Made by a program: the position numbers and the translations under genes. A DNA stretch of 64,000 bases, from NCBI GenBank assembly GCA_963931865.1, contig OZ007512.1, forward strand, positions 4,672,883-4,736,882, in the 5' to 3' direction. This DNA comes from Axinella damicornis. Its lineage: Eukaryota > Porifera > Demospongiae > Axinellida > Axinellidae. Positions 11,843 to 24,900 of this stretch are shown here, one piece after another. Position 1 is the first letter of the stretch. Each line of letters starts with the position of its first letter. A model generated the notes under the pieces. The model searched no databases and was not told the origin of the DNA. It worked only from the letters and a program-made list of their open reading frames with translations.

Positions 11843-12208
11843 TAGCTTGATAGACTAGTTTCAGGATGGAGAGCGACTAGTTGTGGTCAACTCCTCCGAT
11901 GAAAGATTTCCCCATCCCCCCCCTCCTTGCTTAACCATACTGCAAGCAATGGAAAGCTGGGTGGGCCAGGGCCTGGAAACGAGGCTAGCTTCTACCATGA
12001 GCCATGAACAAGAGACCCTAACTCTCGTACTGTATGCGAAACTTGTCCTGTGGAATTCCAACTTCAAAGATGCCATAAACGTGTGGGTAATCCATGAGTG
12101 TGAAGTTTTGCTAACTCTTACATTATAGTAGAGTGATGGGGAAATCTTTCATCGGAGGAGTTGACCACAACTAGTCGCTCTCCATCCTGAAACTAGTCTA
12201 TCAAGCTA
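11843..12208. mobile_element. Non-autonomous DNA element, 366 bp, perfect 74-bp TIRs
   Basis: TAGCTTGATAGACTAGTTTC... to GATTTCCCCATC at 11843-11916 is matched without error by its reverse complement at 12135-12208. The centre carries a GGGCCTGG..ACGAGGCTAG fragment resembling the TAGCCTCG MITEs. Perfect arms imply recent activity or gene conversion. No open frame of transposase type. The target duplication is not obvious. Confidence 0.9.
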
Positions 12209-12924
12209 GACCAATTATTAATGAAGTTGGGGCAGGGGGGTGTGTACGGAAACATTTCTCTACTCCCCGCCCTGAGCAGTGAGAAAAATTGGTGTAGCTA
12301 GATAGACTATCCAGCTGTAACAGCTATGTAAGCTTACTTGCTATCTGCCATTGCATGCTTCCTTTCAGGACCGCCGTTCAGTATGAAACTTGGAGCGTGG
12401 GTACAGTACGTCTCGTCTTAGCAGGCGAGCATGTGGCAACCATTGAGGAACCGTGTGTTCATGCACTGTCAAGTATCTGAGTAACCAAAATTGACTTTTC
12501 CGTGTTCCAACAACTCATTGTATGCTGATGGATTCTCTTCACTGGCTCCTGCTGCCACATATTTTACAGTGTAAGGTACGAGAGGGGATTTCCGGACAGT
12601 AGAGGATCACCGGCTTCCACTCTCCAGGATCAACGGAGGGGATTTCCGGACACGGCCCCAGCTAGCTTTCGCTCTCTAGTTCGTCAACAATTGTACAGTG
12701 TCATAGATCTGGAACTGCACTCAAGATCATGCCTCGTCTCAAAGTGGGCACTCCTGTAGCCAACAAACTTGGGTTGTCTTCAGCGTCGCATGGGCAGCCC
12801 GGCTGTCCCAGGCCAGCTTCCGGAAGTGATTTACGTTAGGCCACGCCCCATGAAAAAGTGGAAATTGGATTCCGGTTTCTGTGTGCGGAACCAGGACCCC
12901 GTATTAAATCGGTTCGCGCTCAAC

Positions 12925-12996
12925 ATGGCAGGTATTGAGCTAGTCAACCTCGACGACGCTGACCAACAGCTGGACATAAGGAAAGTCCCTCCTTCG
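12925..12996 (+). CDS. Ankyrin gene exon 1 (start)
   Basis: ATG GCA GGT ... CCT CCT TCG, 24 codons, donor GTAAGA. Phase 0 at its end. Confidence 0.55.
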
Positions 12997-15900
12997 GTAA
13001 GATTCTTTCTTGCGTGAAATTGGTTGACATGTTCTGTCATAAAAATATAGCTAGTGCAGAGAGTCTATTTTATATTACTTAGCTAATAAGTGATGGTTTG
13101 AGGGATATGACTTCTGATTGATACCTTGAACATGCTAAACTATATTCAAGTAGCTGGCTGATTGCATTGCCTTTATGTTTATTTACATAGGTATCATCTC
13201 TTTCACAAAGTCCAATATTCAGAGCAGAGCAGCTAGTAGTGTAGTAGGGTAGTAGTATAAACATAGCAATGTACTTTAACTTCTAGCTATATGCAAGGGA
13301 AGATCTCTCAGTGCGGCCAAACTTGACCAAAGTACTAGGCATGCCACAAAGAGCTGGTGATGCCTCAGACGTTAGCTCATCTTTTGCAGAGATTGAACTG
13401 CATGCACCACTATGAGTATGGCATCCTGTGTTCTTCAGTGCTCTGACGGGAGCTACATGTACTCAGATCTCGACCTGGAGGGAGAGGAACCTGTGGACCT
13501 GGAGGGAAAAGAACCTGTGGATCTGAGTGAAATATCCCTACCTTCAGTCACCTTGCATCGTGTAAGTTGGGAGGAGTACCCTATAATGGCAATTAAATGT
13601 TGCAATTTTAATACATTTCACATGAAGCCTTGAGTCACTGAGTAGCAGGCAGCCGTCAATGAGTTTGCCTCATTGCTTGGCAACCTGGCAGCTAGTCGCC
13701 ATTCCTTACCAACAACAGCCCAGATGTCCTTGCATGTAGCTAGATGCCGTACGTACCATCTCACCATTACGCATCCGAAGATTGAATTTAATTCTTCTGA
13801 AGGTCTTGCGGCCATTTATTCAAAATTTTGCATCCACCAGAATTTCCCACTTAGGTACTATGGTTGCTAGCTACTTTTATAGCAAACGCAGGCAAAATCT
13901 GTGCTAGCTGATAATAAATGGCATTGAGCATAACTACCAGGACCCTGCCCTATGGCCGGTATCTGGTATACAGTGGTGGATAGGGTGGGAAGTACCAGTG
14001 TTAGGACTTGGCGAATTATGCGCAAAAATTATGCAGTAGGAAACATGGGTATAGCGATCTCCGAAACCAAGTTGATGGATAAATTGGCAGCATCAAAGCA
14101 CAGCGATCTCCGAAACCAAGTTGATCTCCGAAACCAAGTTGATGGATAAATGGGCAGCATCAAAGCGTACACAAGTTTCAGCAATAGTTTGCATCAAACT
14201 GCTCCCTCTGCTTGAAAATGCCGTATTTTAAATGCTTTAATTATGCTTCAGGAATCGTTCATTATGCTCACGTTTAGCCTCATACTAGGCTAGCTCACAT
14301 TATGCTTGCTGATAATATCGTTCATGAGCACTGTGGCATATAGGCAATATTGAACTACACTGCCATGTGTCATGCACTAAGTAAGATAAGCAATGTTGTT
14401 TTAGTTAACTAAATCAAAAACTATACTGCATTTTAGTAAGGCATAATTCACTTTAGTAATTAAAGCTAAAACTAAAATGAGGACTGTCTCAGGTGTTAAT
14501 CAAAACTACAACTAAACGAATATCCAAACAGATGGTTACCTAATTATAACTAAAAACTAAGCTATTTCAGTTTTAGATAACAACAGTAAAGATAAGTAAA
14601 CATTGACAGTCAGGCTAGCTGCAGCTGTTCTATCATAGATATTAGATAAACTAAAAGTGCCGAGTTAATGAGATTCATAGTTGGTGAGAATGGGTCCTCA
14701 AAACGGCCTAGACTTGCACTGTGTGCCAGTGGGATGGTTTGCCGATTTTTAATGAGATTCATTGATCCTCCATGCACATATTAAGAGTCAGGGCTACAAG
14801 AATTATTATGCTCTTCACTATGCCAGCATATTATGCTCTTAACCAGTGTTGCCCACAGTGTGGGCGGTTCAAAGGTAGCCTCGTTCCCAGGCCCCATCCT
14901 TTTTCCTATGGGGCCTGGGAACGAGGCTAGTTCAAAGGTGCCTCATACACATTTATACTAGTTGTACTACAGTGTGTAGGAGGTTGAAAGGTGCTGACCA
15001 CAGTGTATATAGTGTAACCTGCTGACCAGGAAGTTACTATAATACATTGTGTGTAATGATGTATAACACTATTCATCAGCTTATTTCAAAACAGAAAGTG
15101 CTCAGCCTTGCCATCATTTATTTAGAGCATGAATGAATAATAGTGCTGATCAAGATCAAGTCAGAACTACAGTCCAGGACCAAAGACCCATGCTATTATC
15201 AACCACTCATAAGTGCTTCTCTCTGCTATGAACAACAATTTCTTGAGGTCAGAGGCATGCATGTTGTTGAGTCCTCATCTGATTAAAGACATGATGGGCG
15301 CTTTGTTGGCGGAAGATGAATTTTTGACGCCAAAATTTTGTTGTTTCTTAGTCTCATGTCCAGACCACGCCCCCTCGCAGGGAGAGACGGTCTGGTGATC
15401 CGAGTCGAATTTCTTGGGCTTGAAGCATACTACGGAATGTGCATGTATAATCCCGTGGTGTTAAGGTGGCGGGAAAGCAATGATATGCGTAACCGCACAA
15501 TAATTAGAGGCGTGGTTCCGAATCACCGCTCTCGAGCATGCCAGCAGCAGCCATATGTTGTGCCACCTTCCTTCTTCCAAGGCTGTTGGGCATCCATTGA
15601 CACCGTTTCTAGTTGAGCACTACGTTATACGTACTTCGTATCGTGACAACGCCAGCTGCAAATCTCAGCGAAATGTTTTTTCTGTACATCTCGAAAATCA
15701 GCTGAACGTATTTAGCTAAAATGCTCTTCGCAGGCAGCTCCTCTACTGGGGTCATATAGCGTTGAACGAACGTCTCATCGTGGTTTCTCCCATGCAGCAT
15801 GTACAAAAACAGGAAAATTGATAACACATTTCACGTTTGTACGCATGTGCACTTTAACGATCACTTAGCAACGATACGTAATTATTACTCAAGATCGCTG

Positions 15901-18900
15901 AATTAGAAACAGTGGGGAAGGCGTTGACCCGATGTGTTCAATCAAACGATGCACTCTTTATAAGACTGAGGTTAGTCCCTGTTGTGAGTAGGGTGAATGC
16001 CTATCTCAACTCTCAACACCCATATGAATGTCCCTACTATAAACTGTCTATATGCCATGGTCTTCAGACGGGGAGAACAGTGGCTTTGTCATCCATCTAG
16101 GGAACAGTTGACTTGAGATGCCCGGGCCTGATTCTTTAGCCAATGCTGGAAGTGTAATACCTGAGTAGTACTGTCCATTTACCAAGGCAAGGACACCTAC
16201 TGCCCACGTGCCTGTGAGATCACTGACTTCTGCACCAAACTTCAGCTCAAACATGTGCCTGCTGCCAAAAATTTTTGCATAAACAAGTAATAAAAAACAT
16301 TAAAAATGTAGCATGATGTAGGGATACCAGAACGGAAAAAAGTAAGGAAGCAAGAGGGATGATCGAACATAACAGTGAAGTATACAATCACCCCTACATA
16401 TCTTTTTTCATTGTACATGTATATACGTATGGAAGAAGATCTCTGTAGGGGGGGTTGTATACTTCACTGTTATGTTCGACCATCCCTCTTGTTTCCTTAC
16501 TTTTTGCCATTCTGGTATCCCTACATCATGCTACATTTGTTTTTTATTACTTGTAATATATGGCTTCCAATGGGACAATACTTTGTAGTGAATTCTTCTT
16601 GTTTGGCCCACAATACATTACACAAGTTATCACCACATGCATGCACCAGATTAATCTATCAAGTATCAACCTTCTGCAGGCTGCACGGAGAGGTCGTGTG
16701 GACATTGTCCAGCAGTGGTTGGATGCACTCCCACCTGACAAGAAGATGAAAGTTCTCACCGGGAAGGACAAATGGAAGAGCACCCCTCTGCATGTTGCTG
16801 CTAAGTATTGCCACCTGGATGTTGCAGAACTCCTAATTGAACATGGCGTTGGTAAACTTCTTTTTTTTTGTAGTTGGTATTAGCCTTGTTCCCAGGCAAC
16901 ACCCCATGCTGCATGAGAAAGAATGACCTGTGGTGTCCATTGTTTGTGCATTCGTGTAATTTCTAGGAAGTATAATATTATGGCAGCCATAGTAATGATA
17001 TGTAGATACACACAGTTCACACAGTCTTCCTGATCAACAGTGGAGTTCATCGATTACACACTCTCAAATGCCCTCTAGTAGCTAGGTACCACATCCTCCA
17101 GCATCTTGGCATTGCTCAAAGTTGTTTTTCCGGAAGGGCAAGTGCAAAATCCTTTTTTCATTGTGAACCACCCATCAACAGAAAAAACCAAGAGCTTTAG
17201 TGGGATTCGAACCCAAGAGAGAGCCTGAGTTGAGCACTAGAGACTCTCACTCTACCTGCACACCCAACCATAATGTTTTTGTTTTGCTTTACCACCAGAC
17301 CCGAATGTGAAGGATGTATGGGATAGCACTCCACTGCACAATGCCTGCATATCAAGAGGTGAAAAATATGAGCAGCTGGTACAACTACTCCTATCAAAGT
17401 GAGACACCAACAGGCACTATGTATGCTTTACTTCATCAGGGTTCTGTCTAGGAATATGAGTTTATGGGGGAAATTTCAGTAGGCATCTGGGCATGTCCCC
17501 TGGAAATATTGAGCCTCTGAAAGTGGTTTTGAGTTGTTCTGGTGCATTTTCATGTTCCTAGTAGCTGTGGTGTCAGAGACAGATTCTTGGCTTCTAAGGT
17601 TGTCAACTGCAAATGATCCGCTATACACTAGTCTTAGAGTATGTAATTAAGCGCCCAGGTTTTGCGGACCTTAGAACACTGCTGAACAGGGGGTGGGCGC
17701 TAGATACGTACTCAGACTAATTAGGCATGTGGTATCCGCCCACCCATTCAGCACTGTATTAACAACAAGCTTTGTGGTAAGCTGTGAATATCAATGACCA
17801 GCTATGAATATATTATATAAGTCCATTTTTCACGTAAGGAAATTGATCGCGCGTCTTTGAGAAGAAAGGCTCGACAGCATGCCATAGTTCATACTTCACT
17901 GTTAAATCGGCCTTTATGAATGCACAACCTTACCCAAAGGTTAAGAATGCTGCTCAAGACTTTTGTGATAGGTGGGCCTTTACTACACTGCTTTTGAACC
18001 CAACTTTTGCGTGAAGAGGTGGGTGGGCGCTTGATATGTACTCTATGGTAGTACGTACACGATAGTAGTAGTTTAGTGTGAGTTTACACTACCTGTAAGG
18101 CATATATATGTATATTTGCACTACTGCTGTATACATTCTTGTGGCAGAATTTGTTGTGGGGAAGGGCGAAGAAAGGAGAAGGGAGGGAGGGGAAGGGGGA
18201 AGAGGGGGGAAAAAGGGGGAGGGGGAAGTGGGGAGAAGGCAGTGGAGTAGCCTCGTTCCCAGGCCCGATCCGATTTCACATATGGGGCCTGGGAACGAGG
18301 CTAGGAGGGGAGGTGGTGTTAGATAAACCATGTTCAGGTGCAATCTTGCTACAAATGTTTTTCAATATAGGGGAGCCAAGGTGGATGCTATAGGCTCCCA
18401 TAAGTACACCCCTCTACACTACGTTGCCAAGAGTGGCAGGACACAAGCAGTGAAACTCCTCCTAGAAGCTGGAGCCAAGACAGACATGAAGACTGATTTC
18501 GGCGATACACCAATCAGCCTTGCTGCTATGAATGGGCATCTGCTGTGAGTTGCTTTTAGACAAGTAATGTATTAATAGTAATCATTGCTTTTGTCTCATC
18601 AAGCTACTCTGGGGATTCAGCTACGTAGCTTTGCTAGTTGTTAGGCCATGCAGGGCACCTGCAGGGTCGATCCTACCTGGGCATTGCCACCGTCACCGCA
18701 CGTGACCAGATCTCCCAGGCCTTCCTCCATATTTGCATACCGTGGATTGCAAGTCGCTTGTCTGATTGTAAACAGGACGTTTATGAAACTGATAGCGGAT
18801 TACCTCACAAACTAGGCGGCACGCGCAGGCGGTAACGTGCACATGCACATGACATGAACATGATCAATGGCACTTGTACATCTGCCAACTTTGATGCATG

Positions 18901-21900
18901 GCATATTTTGGCGGTACAACTTCTCAAGCGTTGATTGATCATGAGCGGATCGCAGAGTACTTCCAATTCAACTGTTAACGTGGCACTGGCGTTGGACGCA
19001 TTGAACATATCTGGATCCAGTGCGAATTCAGCCAGGTTCACCCATTCAGCCATAGTTGTGCCCGGACGGTTGAATATGCGCAGACAACCACAACCACTGA
19101 TACTTCCTCGACCTCCGGCAATAGGACCATGCCCCTGCCTGGTAATCACAGTTCTGTGTGAAGTTTTGAGTGTAAAAACCGGTGGAAACCTTATCTAGGG
19201 TTTGTTTCAGTAAATTACAAGCTACAAAACTGAACTCAAGCTAGAATCTGTGAGTGGTAAAGAGTTAATGGAATGGCTGAAATGTAGGATAGCAGTCAAG
19301 AGATAGGCAAGCTGAAGCTGAACCGAGCACTGAATCTCTGTCCAACCATACCCTGACTGTACCTCCGACAGAGACCATGATGGGTCTCATTATGTAGGTC
19401 ACGAATACCTGCATCGAAGAAACATCATTCCAGTGAAAGCGGTAGTGACAGTGATGATTCTCTCTCAAGGAAACCACAAAAGAAAAATTGAAAACGAAAC
19501 GTTCAGTGCTTGATCATGCTAAAAACAACAGAGTTGAAAACGTTGTCACTAATCTGCGCCAAAAACATGGAACTCTGTACACTACTATTCTGTATCGGTT
19601 GTGGGCAGAAATGTTGCCATGTGTTGAAAAAGGAGTTCATATGTGAGCGTAAATACACATACACTGTCTTGCAGGTCCCTTGATGATGCTCCTAGGGCGC
19701 CGATCTTCACAGGATCGAGGTCGTGAAAAGAGATCAAACCATGTTCAAGCACTAACTACAGCTGTCACTGAGATGGCAAAAGCAATGGCACCTACTGGTA
19801 GGGCTTCACCCGCTCCCACCACCTGTACACTGGCTGCTGGGATTTCCCCTGGCAAGTTTGCTAATCTGCGTTCCAACTATCTTCAGCAGATGAGAGATCT
19901 GCATTTGTTGTTTGAAAATGGAGCTATTACAGATAAGAAACAAAAGGTTCCAATCTTAGATCAGCTAAAAGAAACTCACTCCCTCCTGAGTTATGACTAA
20001 AGGTTTCTGGACATGCACACTATTCACTGCATGTATGATTAGTAAACATTATACCGTTTGGCCGGTAAAAATTTGGTGGGAATTTAATATGGCGATTTGG
20101 TGGATTATCAACGCACCGCCAAATTAAATTAATTCCGCCAATATTTTGTCACATGGCCGATGATGGTGCTCCTTCACATCACTGCTACTGCGTATGGATC
20201 CTTTTCGTTACCACTATCTTTCTTACATGGCAGTTCCTCTCCAACGCTCGCATCCCAGAGGTTTTATAGACGTGGTGACCTTGAACACGGCTCTCAACCA
20301 CAAACTCCGCGCGACACAAGATTATCAATTGTAAACTACTGAACGAGTATGACATCATTTTCGCTCTGCCAATATTCTTATCCGTCAAATTTCATCTGCC
20401 AAATTTAATTCCCGCCAAATTTTCTGGCCATACGGTACTTGCATAATGCACACACGATCATGTATCATCAGTTTCGGTAACCAGCATACATACGTATGAC
20501 TCACAATTGTGTACAGTTACTGATGCAAATGCCATCAATATCATGGTCCTGGGAGATGATCTGATGATGTGGCTTGAAAGACACTGTCGTTGGCTTGTAA
20601 AATACTGCAAAGACTTCCTCGATTGGATTCATATCTGGAGAATATGGAGGCAGGAATCGCACATGTGCTCCAACACTTTGGATGGTGTCAACCACACAGT
20701 CCACATGATGGATGGACGCATTGTCTAGTATGACAACATATTGATTTGGGACTCGCTCCATCAAAAGGCATGAAGTTAGGTAATAAACATTTTCTGACAA
20801 GTCATTTACTCTGCCTTCTTCTATGTAAACAACTTCAACTCCTTCAGTAGTCAAAACTCCTATTGCAGAGAAACGTTTTCCCCTTAGTTTCAGTGTGTAA
20901 TCCTGCGGAGGCATGCCCCTAGTGCCATAACCACATTTTCTCATAGCATTACGCAGATCACAGCCGGTTTCATCAACCCATACTATCATTGATGGATCCG
21001 AATAACTGATCTCTTCAGCTCTCCTTACCTCAGAACGTCCTAGTATGTAGTGTTTAATTTTCTGACGCGACATTCCAATACGGTGTACAGTCCGGCAGAT
21101 GGTTGCAACATCAACCCAATGGAATACAAATGTTCCAAAGGTTTAGCCAGTGCCAACTTCACAAGAAAGTGCTCTTCAAACTCACACAACTCTGTCATTG
21201 GTCCATTTCTCTTAGCAAATGGTTTGACATCTCCTGTGGCAAGAAAGCGCTCAGCATACTTGTAGACCGATCTTCAACTAACAGACATTATTTTAGCTAC
21301 GTCTTCAGCTTCCATCATCAGAAACAGATGCTTCCAGACGATACGCCACTGCTCTAATAAACTCACACTATTGCTCTGGCCATTTATTTTCTATTCGTGC
21401 TTCACTTCAATCAGGTCACAAAATATCTAATTCTCCTCGTGGTAGATCACGTGAGTATATAACTCATGAATAAACAGGAATGACTAATGACAATTCAGTT
21501 CCTTACACTCCCTCTGTTGACCATGGCATAAGTGGTCAACAGATGTATGGGTAGCTAAATGGTATCAAGTTTCATCAAGATCGCCACACTGTTCAGCTGG
21601 ATGCTCTTCACTGCTCAGCCCTTCAGCCTTGTCGATTTTCTCTTGCAAAGTTGGGAGTTGGTGGTAAACTTCTGCAAATTGAATGATCCACCCTTCAGCA
21701 TCTCCTTGGAGTCACGATACAACTCGTAGGCACTCGCTTCATCAACTGCTCCGAAGGCTACATCATCCACGTAGATCGACTGCAGAAGCTCCTTGAGTCT
21801 GGGATTGGAGGAGGCAAATCTTTCCACATGATGTTTAATTGTGAAATGGACTGGAGGAGACACCGAACGCCACTCGGGTAAATCTCAGGACGATGACCTT

Positions 21901-24900
21901 GGGTTGGTCAAGGGAGATACTCTCAAACTACAGGAAGCGTAGTACTGTCTTTCTCAGCCATCGAGATCATTAAGAACACTTTCCCTATATCGGCTGTGAG
22001 GGCAATTCGGTGGGAGCGAAACCTCAGTAGGATGTCGAGAATTTTTTGGTTGAACTTTGGGCCTGTATACAGGCAATCATTCAGCGATGATCCGCTTGAC
22101 CTTGCAGACACATTGTAGACGGCTCTGACTTTAGTCGTTTCCTTGCCTGGGTAGGTCTTCCTCAAGGTGGACCTACCGAGGTCAAAACGTTGTGTGATTA
22201 AAATTATTGCATCTTGGTCACGAACTTTGGCAGATTCGACTACTCCTACCTACTAAGTATACTGGGTAAAATACTCAGTTAAAATAACCCATGAAGTGGT
22301 TACTCTGGTTTCATGTGCAGTGAACTCCCATGCACTGCAAACTAACCAGGTACCACTGGCAGATGATGCATATACCTGACTGACCGTTAAATACCATGAA
22401 GAGAATGGACAAACATGTCTACCATCCACCATTCCAAAGAGTCAACTCCTTCAAATTCTGTCACACTTCATAAAGAACAAACCTTGTAAAACATGCATGC
22501 AGTTGTCTACTAGCTGAAGTATATAGTAGGGCTATATAATTATGCACGTGCTAGGTAGCTACTCATCCAGTTAGTTATGCATCCATCTGTTAACTTAGGC
22601 TGATGTATCCATTGTTTGGCTCATTAACCAGAAATGTAAAGCATCATCTGCTAGTGAGTGGTAATTATCTGGTTAGTTTGCAGTGCATGGGATTTCACTG
22701 AATCCAGAGTAACCACTAATTTGGTTAGTATTTTTTTTCAGTGTACCATTAGTCTCGGTCCCAGACCCAACCAACCCCAGCACGGATCGCTTTTAGTATT
22801 TCCGCACGTTATACTGAAAGCGATACACGGTCGCGCTGGATAAACAGTCTGGGAGTGTACCATAATAAGCACACACACTTCTCAGTAAACTGACTTATCT
22901 ACCCAATCAGTGCATTATTTTCAAACAATATACTTACCCTTTATGTATCTGTTTACACTTCATACTGTTATTATTATCTACCAAGGTATAGTGTATAGGC
23001 TGCATGCATACAACCAACAAAAACTTTCTCAGGCACAAACTTCCATGGTCCTGCAGTATGGCAGCATGAATTCACCCACGCAAACCAAATTCATGAAATA
23101 TGGTTGCTTTCAGGAGCTCATAGCTCCAAACCTGATGGGGTTGTCACGATACATCCACACACCTTTATAAACCTCCATCTTTGTTGTATCCAGTGGCACA
23201 AGTCTCGTGTTTAATAGCATGTAGTGTTCTCGAGATATGGCAGCAGGAATTTACCAATGCAAACCAAATTCATGAAAAATTGTTGACTTCAGGGGCTCAT
23301 ATATAGCTCCAAATCTGATGGGGTTGTCACCCCATGATGTGACTATGTCCTGAAAGTACAGAGATGGAGCTTTTATCTGGCGGAGGTCCGGTCCTCATAG
23401 CACCCTGCGTTCTTGCACTATATACAGGTGCTGGAATCTGAGACGCTTCAAGCTAGACCGACTTTACAGCATTCTTCACACAAAGACGGGAGCATTCTCA
23501 ACTCTCTTGATAGCTAAATGCACTCTTGACCACCAGAGATACACACATCTCAAAGGATAAGTCATTCGCATGAACACATCTTGGAGCAGTCGGTGCCAAA
23601 ATCTGCTTCTCGAAGCCATCTGATATGGCTACTTTGTTACTCGGAAATCGCATAACTCCGAGTTCATAACGAATACTACTGGAAGAGGTAACGGGCGAAT
23701 TCGAACCTCCGTAAGCTTGCACTCCCTCCTCTGCTCCTCTCCTAAGGTGGTTTCATCCTCGATGAGGTCAACTATGTTGTTGTTCAACGTCGTGAGAGTT
23801 GCGTCAACTTGATGATCCTAGTGGCAGAGGCCCTATGGCCAGCTTGAACTCTCTTCTTCTTTAACAGCGCTTCGGCCATTTCAACAAAGTCGTAGCTTAT
23901 CAGCTATCTGAGGCTGTCAAACTCAACTCGGTCTGTTTGCTGGATTAGCTAGAGCATCTGACTAACTCCCGGGTTTCGGCACCATGTAAAAGACTCAAAC
24001 TATTGCTCTACGTAGCTATCTATTTTCTATTCATGCTTCACTCATGCTTCACTTCAATCAGATCACTGATTCTCCTCATTGTAGATCACGTGAGTATATA
24101 ACTCATGAATAAACAGGAATGACTAAAAGCAATTCAGTTCCTTACAACCGCAGGTCGTCCGAGTATGGATGCATCCTTGCTCAAAATTCGTGGTTCAGTA
24201 GTAGCGTTTATTTAACGTCCTGTCATGTGGATGTCATGTGAAAAACAATGATGTTATCACAATCTGATTGGCTCGTTTGATTCATAGAATTCTAATACTT
24301 CTGCCAAGGGACTTGCAAACAATGGTACTGTAAGAATCAAATACTAGAGGTGGGAATGGCCTGGGAATGAGGCTGCCGGTGCTCTCAAAGAGATCAACAG
24401 GCACTTCTAATAGTTGATGATACACCATACAACTGGTTTTGGTTGATGTATCGTACGTAAATGTGTAATTATTGCTCCCTTCTATCCACACATGCGTACA
24501 TGCATCATAGTGTTGTCCAGGAGCTCTACAATCACTCTCCTGGGTCTATCTCCAGTGAAGGAAGACATAGGAAGACTCCGCTTCACCTAGCTTGCATGTA
24601 TGGACACCCTGGCATTGCAAAGTTCATTCTGGAATCAAATCCTGATATCAACGTTAATGTGCGGTATGCTGTGTAGCTAATGAATAATAGTGCATACAAT
24701 TATTATGATAATGCATATAAATATTATGAAATATCACCATAGTACAAAGCTATACCGGAAAATATCATGAGTTTGTTGCCGTAGTATTGTTACGAGAGCG
24801 AAACACGAGTAACAAGTAATGCCAAAGGTAACCAACGAGTGATATGTTTCCGGTATAGCTTGGTACTATGGTGATACTGATTTTATCATACAAACCTGGA

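Larger units (their letters stand above)
21353..24146 (-). mobile_element. BEL/Pao-like LTR retrotransposon, degenerate, nested in transposase
   Basis: Two LTRs, 21353-21507 and 23985-24146, share AACTATTGCTCT, TATTTTCTATTC, TAGATCACGTGAGTATATAA, CTCATGAATAAACAGGAATG and CAATTCAGTTCCTTACA. The larger one has an extra TCATGCTTCAC. A primer-binding site TGGTGCCGAAACCCGGGA (minus strand, 23984-23967) abuts the upstream LTR. The target duplication is ACCGC (24147-24151) against ACTGC (21348-21352). Internal sequence is heavily deleted and holds other insertions. Confidence 0.88.

Noticed and set aside
17200..17272. Functional tRNA gene on the minus strand
   Set aside because: Box B is perfect, but no acceptor stem or convincing anticodon stem forms.
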